From Spirochaetaceae bacterium (lineage in GTDB: Bacteria > Spirochaetota > Spirochaetia > PWKH01): a stretch of DNA of 10,405 nucleotides. A program made the translations under genes and the position numbers. Shown piece by piece: positions 6,299 through 10,405 of the stretch (the first letter of the stretch is position 1; each line of letters starts with the position of its first letter). The notes beneath the pieces are model-generated. The model had not been told where the DNA came from and searched no databases. It saw only the letters and a list, made by a program, of their open reading frames with translations. The DNA lies in assembly GCA_003557605.1 (NCBI GenBank), contig PWNW01000012.1, forward strand, positions 1 to 10,405, given 5' to 3'.

Positions 6299-7096
6299 AT
6301 GGAGATCATCGGGAGCGTCCTGAACACCAGTGTCACAGGCATTGACGATATGCTGGATACGCGGGATGTCAGTAAGCTTCTCGAATACTCTGACCTGCAG
6401 CTTCGCCGGGGGGCTCAGCGGATTGCTGTGAACTGCGGAAGCAGGGTGGATACAGAGATATCGGACCTGATGTGGATGGTTCAGGAAATCCAGAAGCATT
6501 TCGAGGTCCCCCTGGTAATTGACTCTCCCAACCCGGAAGCCCACCGGGAGGTGATTCCTCTTCTCAGATTCGGCAGGCCGATGATTAATTCCGTCACCGC
6601 CGAGAAAACACGGCTTGAGGCCTTGATGCCGCTGGCAAAGCAGTATAATGCCCAGGTGACTGCCCTGCTGTTTGATGAGTCAGGCATGGCACGGGAACCT
6701 GAAGACCGGCTTCGGGTCCTGCCGGTGATCACCGATGCGGCGGATGCATACGGGATAGCTCCCGGGGACATCTACCTGGATGCAGGGGTGTTTCCCCTCA
6801 GCGTGGATCATCAAAACGGGAGCATCTACCTGGAGACGCTGAAGGCTCTTCAGGAGCGGTGTCCGCAGTTTCGCACCATCTGCGGACTTAACAACATATC
6901 CTTCGGCCTGCCCTGCGGTCAGCTGACGGACATGGTGTTCCTTTCGGTGCTTGAGCAGGCCGGACAGAGTGCGGTCTATGTTGAGCTTGGACAGGAGACC
7001 GGAGCTGCAGTTTCAGCACTGAAGCTGCTTTACGGCAGGGACAGTCACTGCGCGGCATATTTGAAGAACTACCGTGCCGGACTGCTGATTGAGTAA
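6299..7096 (+). CDS. Pterin-binding methyltransferase, AcsE/MtvC-like (methyltetrahydropterin:corrinoid protein)
   Basis: A 265-residue protein with the TIM-barrel fold and length of the Moorella AcsE methyltransferase (262 residues), colinear with it. Enzymes of this group move a methyl group between a corrinoid protein and tetrahydrofolate or tetrahydromethanopterin. Conserved: VIDSPN (D75), RPMINS (N97), YLDA (D161) and GLNNIS (N199), all matching known pterin-site positions. Changed: GERIN at the start is GSVLN (5-9), the LDLN segment is IAVN (42-45), and the Arg near 207 and the following Asn are Gly and Asp. No B12-binding motif is present, so a separate corrinoid protein is needed. ATG at 6299 is preceded by GAGGAG (6289-6294). 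It is the first gene of the operon with the ABC importer and a UroD-type protein, which suggests methyl transfer from an imported methylated compound. Family confident; direction and acceptor inferred. Confidence 0.85.
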   Translation: MEIIGSVLNTSVTGIDDMLDTRDVSKLLEYSDLQLRRGAQRIAVNCGSRVDTEISDLMWMVQEIQKHFEVPLVIDSPNPEAHREVIPLLRFGRPMINSVTAEKTRLEALMPLAKQYNAQVTALLFDESGMAREPEDRLRVLPVITDAADAYGIAPGDIYLDAGVFPLSVDHQNGSIYLETLKALQERCPQFRTICGLNNISFGLPCGQLTDMVFLSVLEQAGQSAVYVELGQETGAAVSALKLLYGRDSHCAAYLKNYRAGLLIE

Positions 7097-7120
7097 TGCT
7101 TGCCCCGTATACGGGGAGCA
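7097..7120 (+). ncRNA. Intercistronic hairpin before the binding-protein gene
   Basis: The perfect palindrome CCCCGTATACGGGG (7103-7116) is flanked by TGCT (7097-7100) and AGCA (7117-7120), which can pair with a two-base bulge. It forms a compact GC-clamped stem directly after the methyltransferase stop codon. No T-run follows, so it is unlikely to be an intrinsic terminator; a role in mRNA processing or stability is more likely. This is an mRNA element rather than an RNA gene. It may alternatively be a DNA operator. Confidence 0.5.
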
Positions 7121-7129
7121 GAGATACAC

Positions 7130-7135
7130 AGGAGG
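7130..7135 (+). promoter_or_regulatory. Ribosome binding site that fixes the binding-protein start
   Basis: AGGAGG five bases before the ATG at 7141 supports that start rather than the in-frame ATG at 7096, which overlaps the preceding stop codon and would put 15 non-signal-like residues in front of the signal peptide. Confidence 0.8.
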
Positions 7136-7140
7136 AATGT

Positions 7141-8394
7141 ATGAAAAAGACTATTCTGGTACTTATTGCGGTAATCATGCTTGTGCCGACAGCAGGCATC
7201 TTTGCCGGCGGAGCAAGGGACGAGGCCCCTGCTGATGCGGTGAGAGTCAACTTGTTTCATTACAAGGATATCGTTCATGACGGATATAACGAGCTTGCGA
7301 AAGCTTTTATGGCCCAGAATCCGGATGTAAACATGACGGTGGAAATGCTTACCACTGAGTACAATACCGTTCTTCGGTCAAGGGATGCTGCAGGACAGCT
7401 GCCCCAGATCTGGGCGGCAAGCACTCCAGGTGAAGGCGCCCTGATGCCCTTCGTGAATGAAGGCAAGATTGCACCGGTTAATGATTTTGCCGTAGTAGGC
7501 AGCCTCTCCGACTCAATCAGAGAATCGGTGACCTTTTCCGACGGCAACGTATATCTGGTTCCGCTGCTTACCACGGCAAGGGGAATCATCTACAACAAGG
7601 AAATCTTCAGTAAAGCCGGGTATGATTCCTTTCCCGCAACCCTTGATGAGCTGAAACAAGCTTGCGAGAAGATTTCTGCCATGGGTGTTCATCCCTTCGC
7701 TACAGCGGGCGCTGAAGGATGGGCCGTGGGATCAAACATCTACCAGATTGGTCATGAAGTATTTGCATCCGCAGATTTTGCACAGCGGATGAATGCCGGA
7801 GAGGCCTCCCACATGGAGATCATGGAGATTTTCGGGTTTATCGACCTGGTGCGTGACAACAGCCAGCCTGGTTTTATGAGCACCGATTTCATGAGTTCCG
7901 TGGTGCTCTATGCGCAGGAGCAGGCTGCTATGATCATCCAGGGTCCCTGGGCGGCAGACGCGATGATGGATCTTGCCCCGGGCGTGGTAGCAAAGTCTGC
8001 AATGACCGGACTGCCCTTCACAAACAACCCCTCAGACAGCTACCTCTACATTGACTTTGACGCGTACTTTGCCGTATCCGGCAGTCCTGAACAAGTTGCT
8101 GCTGCTGACCGGTTTTTTGATTTCGTGGTGAACGGAGACGGAAGAGCAATCTTCAGTGAAGAAGTCAGAAGTCTCAATGCCTTCGGCATTCCCTTCGAGG
8201 CGCATGCCGTGAACGAATCGATCCTGAAGCAGAGCGAGGCAGGAACGGTGATCGGTGCTATGCAGTACGCCAATGCCCCCGATGGATGGTGGCAGAACCA
8301 GGGGACCGCCATGCAGGAATATCTGATGGGTGCGGTGACCAAGGAACAGATGCTGCGCAATCTTGACTCTGAATGGAAATCAATGCTTGACTGA
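7141..8394 (+). CDS. ABC transporter substrate-binding protein, CUT1 (carbohydrate) family
   Basis: A 417-residue extracytoplasmic binding protein of the SBP_bac_1 type. The N-terminus is a signal peptide (MKK, then a hydrophobic stretch) with a likely signal peptidase I site after IFA (residue 22); the mature protein begins GGARDE. There is no lipobox Cys. This leader style is common in spirochaetes. The mature part has the usual start (VNLFHYKD...), ITPxx-like middle segments such as IIYNKEIFSKAGYDSFPATLDEL, and a Trp/Gly-rich C-terminal half (IIQGPWAADAM). Binding proteins of this class capture mono- or oligosaccharides and related polyols. It is followed by two permeases after a 65-base gap with a strong hairpin, the usual arrangement for making more binding protein than permease. 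The substrate cannot be read from sequence; context suggests a methylated carbohydrate or glycoside. Confidence 0.92.
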   Translation: MKKTILVLIAVIMLVPTAGIFAGGARDEAPADAVRVNLFHYKDIVHDGYNELAKAFMAQNPDVNMTVEMLTTEYNTVLRSRDAAGQLPQIWAASTPGEGALMPFVNEGKIAPVNDFAVVGSLSDSIRESVTFSDGNVYLVPLLTTARGIIYNKEIFSKAGYDSFPATLDELKQACEKISAMGVHPFATAGAEGWAVGSNIYQIGHEVFASADFAQRMNAGEASHMEIMEIFGFIDLVRDNSQPGFMSTDFMSSVVLYAQEQAAMIIQGPWAADAMMDLAPGVVAKSAMTGLPFTNNPSDSYLYIDFDAYFAVSGSPEQVAAADRFFDFVVNGDGRAIFSEEVRSLNAFGIPFEAHAVNESILKQSEAGTVIGAMQYANAPDGWWQNQGTAMQEYLMGAVTKEQMLRNLDSEWKSMLD

Positions 8395-8407
8395 TCTAAG
8401 AGAGAAC

Positions 8408-8433
8408 CAGCGGCCGGCATATACCGGCCGCTG
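8408..8433 (+). ncRNA. GC-rich intercistronic hairpin between binding-protein and permease genes
   Basis: Arms CAGCGGCCGG (8408-8417) and CCGGCCGCTG (8424-8433) pair perfectly over ten bases around the loop CATATA. No T-tract follows. It resembles the stabilising or attenuating stem-loops found after binding-protein genes in sugar ABC operons (for example between malE and malF), which protect the upstream mRNA and lower permease expression. This is an mRNA structure, not an independent RNA gene; a leaky terminator is possible. Confidence 0.7.
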
Positions 8434-8459
8434 ACTCTTGTCTGCATGGAGGGGTATGA

Positions 8460-9335
8460 ATGAAAAAACTGAATACCGCTGATCTGAAGATAGATCTGCT
8501 CTATATAGGTCCAATATTCATCGTCTATACGATGCTGTTCGTCTGGCCGCTCATTGACGGTCTGAGGATTTCACTGACCAACTGGGACGGTGTAAGCACC
8601 ACGTTTACGTATGTAGGGTTCAGAAACTACATCCGCATGTTCACCCAGGACCGCTATTTTCTCGGTTCCCTGGGCAGAACGTTTCAGATAGCGTTCTTCA
8701 ATGTAATTTTCACCAATGTCCTTGCCATGCTGTTTGCCCTGGCCCTCACCACCAGGTTCAGGGCGAACAATATGTACCGCGCGGCAATTTTTCTTCCCAA
8801 TGTTATCAGCATGGTTGTTTCGGGATTCATCTGGAGATTCATGTTCACCCAGATCGGTCCTGCGGTATCGGAAGCAACGGGCATTAAATGGCTTGGGATG
8901 GCCTGGCTGGGAAGTCCTGATATCGTGGTCTCTTCCATTGTCATCGTCAGTGTCTGGTGGGGCCTTGGATACATCATGACCATCTATATTGCCGCTATCC
9001 AGGGAATAGATTCTTCGATTATTGAAGCCGGAGACATTGACGGATGCAGCCAGTGGCAGAGTTTCTGGCGCATCAAGCTTCCGTCGATGATGCCGGTGGT
9101 GAGCGTCGGTATCTTTCTCAATGTGGCGGGATCATTGAAAATCTTTGACGTCATCTACTCCCTTACAGGAGGGGGTCCGGGAAGAAGCAGCGAGGTGGCA
9201 ATGCTGAACCTCTACCGGGAAGCGTTTGTCAACCAGCGCTTCGGGATGGGTGCGGCAAAAGCAATTGTGCTGACGGTGATCATCATCATGGTGACTATTC
9301 TCCAGAGAAAACTTACCGAGGGGGAAAAATCATGA
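8460..9335 (+). CDS. ABC transporter permease, CUT1 MalF/UgpA type
   Basis: A 291-residue integral membrane protein with about six membrane segments (first at 13-35). It carries the EAA loop that contacts the ATPase (EAGDIDGCSQWQ...IKLP, 189-208) and the LTGGGPGRSSEV stretch (235-246) typical of MalF/UgpA-type CUT1 permeases. It forms the membrane channel together with the following permease. GGAGGGG (8448-8454) precedes the ATG by five bases. The stop codon overlaps the next start (ATGA). No ATP-binding subunit is encoded in the visible part of the operon; CUT1 systems often share a single MsiK/UgpC-like ATPase encoded elsewhere. Confidence 0.94.
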   Translation: MKKLNTADLKIDLLYIGPIFIVYTMLFVWPLIDGLRISLTNWDGVSTTFTYVGFRNYIRMFTQDRYFLGSLGRTFQIAFFNVIFTNVLAMLFALALTTRFRANNMYRAAIFLPNVISMVVSGFIWRFMFTQIGPAVSEATGIKWLGMAWLGSPDIVVSSIVIVSVWWGLGYIMTIYIAAIQGIDSSIIEAGDIDGCSQWQSFWRIKLPSMMPVVSVGIFLNVAGSLKIFDVIYSLTGGGPGRSSEVAMLNLYREAFVNQRFGMGAAKAIVLTVIIIMVTILQRKLTEGEKS

Positions 9336-10171
9336 AAAGCCTCAAAACCCAGCAGACCTATCGGCTGCTCCTCGGTATAGCCATGGCGGCTGTTGCACTC
9401 CTGTGGCTTATTCCTGTCTACTTCATGGTGATCAATTCCTTCAAGCCGCTGAAGGAAGTGCTGTTCACCACCGCAGCGTTTCCCCAGTCCCTCTACTTCG
9501 GAAACATCATACGGGTATGGAAGGGGGCTAACTACTTCAGGCTGTTTATCAACTCAGCGATGGTAACCTCCATCTCCCTCTTTTTTATCGTGCTCTTCGG
9601 GTCCATGTGCGGTTGGCGTATTGCCCGAAAGACATCAAAGAGCGCACCCATGCTGCTGAACTACTTTATCCTTCCCCTGATTGTTCCCTTCCAGGCCATT
9701 ATGCTCCCGCTGGTAAAGACCCTGAAGGATATCGGCCTGATTGACAGCATACCCGGACTGATACTGGTCTATATTGCCATGGCAAGTCCGATGCCGATCT
9801 ACCTGTATTACGGCTATGTGCGGTCAATTCCTGGGAGCCTTGAGGAGTCTGCGGTGATTGACGGGGCAGGGGTCAACAGGACCTTTTTTACTATCATCTT
9901 TCCGCTGCTCTCTCCGATGACCAGCACCATAATAATTCTCCAGTCGCTGTTTATCTGGAATGACTTCCTGCTTCCGCTGATCGTACTGCAGAGCGACCGG
10001 TTCAAGACCATCCCGGTGGGAATAGCCGGCCAGTTCTTCGGTCAGTACCAGTTTCAGTGGAACCTGGGCATCACCGCCATGATGCTTGCCTCTCTCCCCA
10101 TGATCATACTCTACCTGTTCATGCAGCGAAAAATTGTATCAGGAATAGTTCAGGGAGCAGTGAAGGGATGA
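9332..10171 (+). CDS. ABC transporter permease, CUT1 MalG/UgpE type
   Basis: A 279-residue inner-membrane protein with six likely membrane segments, the partner of the preceding permease. Its N-terminus has the MalG-family start (LLWLIPVYFMVINSFKP, 23-39), and the EAA loop is at about 171-192 (EESAVIDGAG, then FPLLSP). The C-terminal region with FIWNDFLLPLIVLQ (207-220) is characteristic. AGGGGG (9319-9324) is seven bases before its ATG, and it overlaps both neighbours by four bases (ATGA at each junction), so the permeases and the UroD-type gene are translationally linked. Confidence 0.94.
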   Translation: MKSLKTQQTYRLLLGIAMAAVALLWLIPVYFMVINSFKPLKEVLFTTAAFPQSLYFGNIIRVWKGANYFRLFINSAMVTSISLFFIVLFGSMCGWRIARKTSKSAPMLLNYFILPLIVPFQAIMLPLVKTLKDIGLIDSIPGLILVYIAMASPMPIYLYYGYVRSIPGSLEESAVIDGAGVNRTFFTIIFPLLSPMTSTIIILQSLFIWNDFLLPLIVLQSDRFKTIPVGIAGQFFGQYQFQWNLGITAMMLASLPMIILYLFMQRKIVSGIVQGAVKG

Positions 10172-10405
10172 TGACGTCAAGAGAACGGATTCTGACAGTG
10201 CTCTCCGGAGGGCTTCCTGACAGAGTACCCTGGGTACCCCTTATCGGCAGGTACTTCGTAAGTTCCCTGCCGAAACAGGGTTTTGAGATAGAATCGTTTG
10301 CTCCTCGAAGCAAGGCTGTTGCCCCGATCCTGCAGCAGGATTTGAACCTGGCAGAAATTGAGTCTGCAAAGCTCACCGGGGGAGATGTTTTCTACCGCCA
10401 TGCCC
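10168..10405 (+). CDS. UroD-superfamily protein, probable corrinoid methyltransferase component, 3'-truncated
   Basis: Only the first 79 codons are in the window. The opening TSRERILTVLSG-x-x-PDRVPWVP is the signature start of uroporphyrinogen decarboxylase superfamily proteins, here in the form common among methylcobamide-dependent methyltransferases and O-demethylases (MtaA, MtbA, MtvB/OdmB-like). Such proteins transfer a methyl group between a substrate or thiol and a corrinoid protein. Two adjacent in-frame ATGs (10168 and 10171) are possible starts; the first overlaps the permease stop (ATGA). Co-transcription with a pterin-binding methyltransferase argues for a demethylase role rather than haem synthesis. 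The zinc-ligand and catalytic regions lie beyond the right edge, so the exact subfamily cannot be checked. Confidence 0.85.
   Translation, partial: MMTSRERILTVLSGGLPDRVPWVPLIGRYFVSSLPKQGFEIESFAPRSKAVAPILQQDLNLAEIESAKLTGGDVFYRHA

Noticed and set aside
7096..7140. Upstream in-frame ATG of the binding-protein gene
   Set aside because: It lies on the preceding stop codon, spans the hairpin, and would put 15 residues before a textbook signal peptide. The ATG at 7141 has its own AGGAGG.
10168..10405. True haem-pathway uroporphyrinogen decarboxylase (HemE)
   Set aside because: The N-terminus fits the wider superfamily, and the operon with a pterin methyltransferase and sugar importer points to a corrinoid methyltransferase. 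The visible part is too short to exclude HemE fully.
1..10405. Mobile elements, CRISPR arrays, tRNA or rRNA genes
   Set aside because: I saw no transposase or integrase, no regularly spaced repeats, and no cloverleaf or rRNA-like stretch; nearly all of the window is accounted for by coherent operons.

Overview
The window looks like a piece of a bacterial chromosome, most likely from a free-living or anaerobic spirochaete. The best clue is the substrate-binding protein at 7141, whose signal peptide ends in IFA followed by GGARDE, a leader style common in Spirochaetaceae binding proteins. Densely packed operons with ATGA/GTGA overlaps and moderately high GC fit, but the taxonomic call is an inference.

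Left part (1-1900, + strand): the 3' portion of a dihydrolipoamide acyltransferase (E2 of a 2-oxoacid dehydrogenase complex) overlaps by 4 bases a full-length homologue of methenyltetrahydromethanopterin cyclohydrolase (Mch). Mch is best known from methanogens and from methylotrophs with H4MPT-linked C1 metabolism, so this pairing is unexpected.

Middle part (1873-6106, - strand): an operon read right to left encodes an XRE-cupin regulator, a YicI-like GH31 alpha-glycosidase and an MFS transporter. The MFS 3' end overlaps the 3' end of mch by 28 bases, tail to tail.

Central control region (6107-6298): a compact divergent intergenic region holds a strong sigma70-type promoter for the right-hand operon, a LacI/cre-type palindrome just downstream of its predicted transcription start, an inverted repeat in the leader, a cluster of AATAC/GTATT half-sites, and a candidate - strand promoter for the regulator.

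Right part (6299-10405, + strand): one operon encodes a pterin-binding methyltransferase (AcsE/MtrH/MtvC-like fold), a CUT1 carbohydrate ABC importer (binding protein and two permeases, no ATPase) and the start of a UroD-superfamily protein of the corrinoid-methyltransferase type, which runs off the window. Hairpins lie on both sides of the binding-protein gene.

Taken together, the central and right parts suggest a catabolic island that imports a carbohydrate-like compound, may cut an alpha-glycosidic bond, and removes a methyl group through a corrinoid methyltransferase system with transfer to a pterin. The substrate is not identifiable from sequence. An O-methylated sugar or a methoxylated glycoside is the hypothesis I find most attractive. 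The corrinoid protein and reactivase that such a system needs would have to lie downstream or elsewhere.
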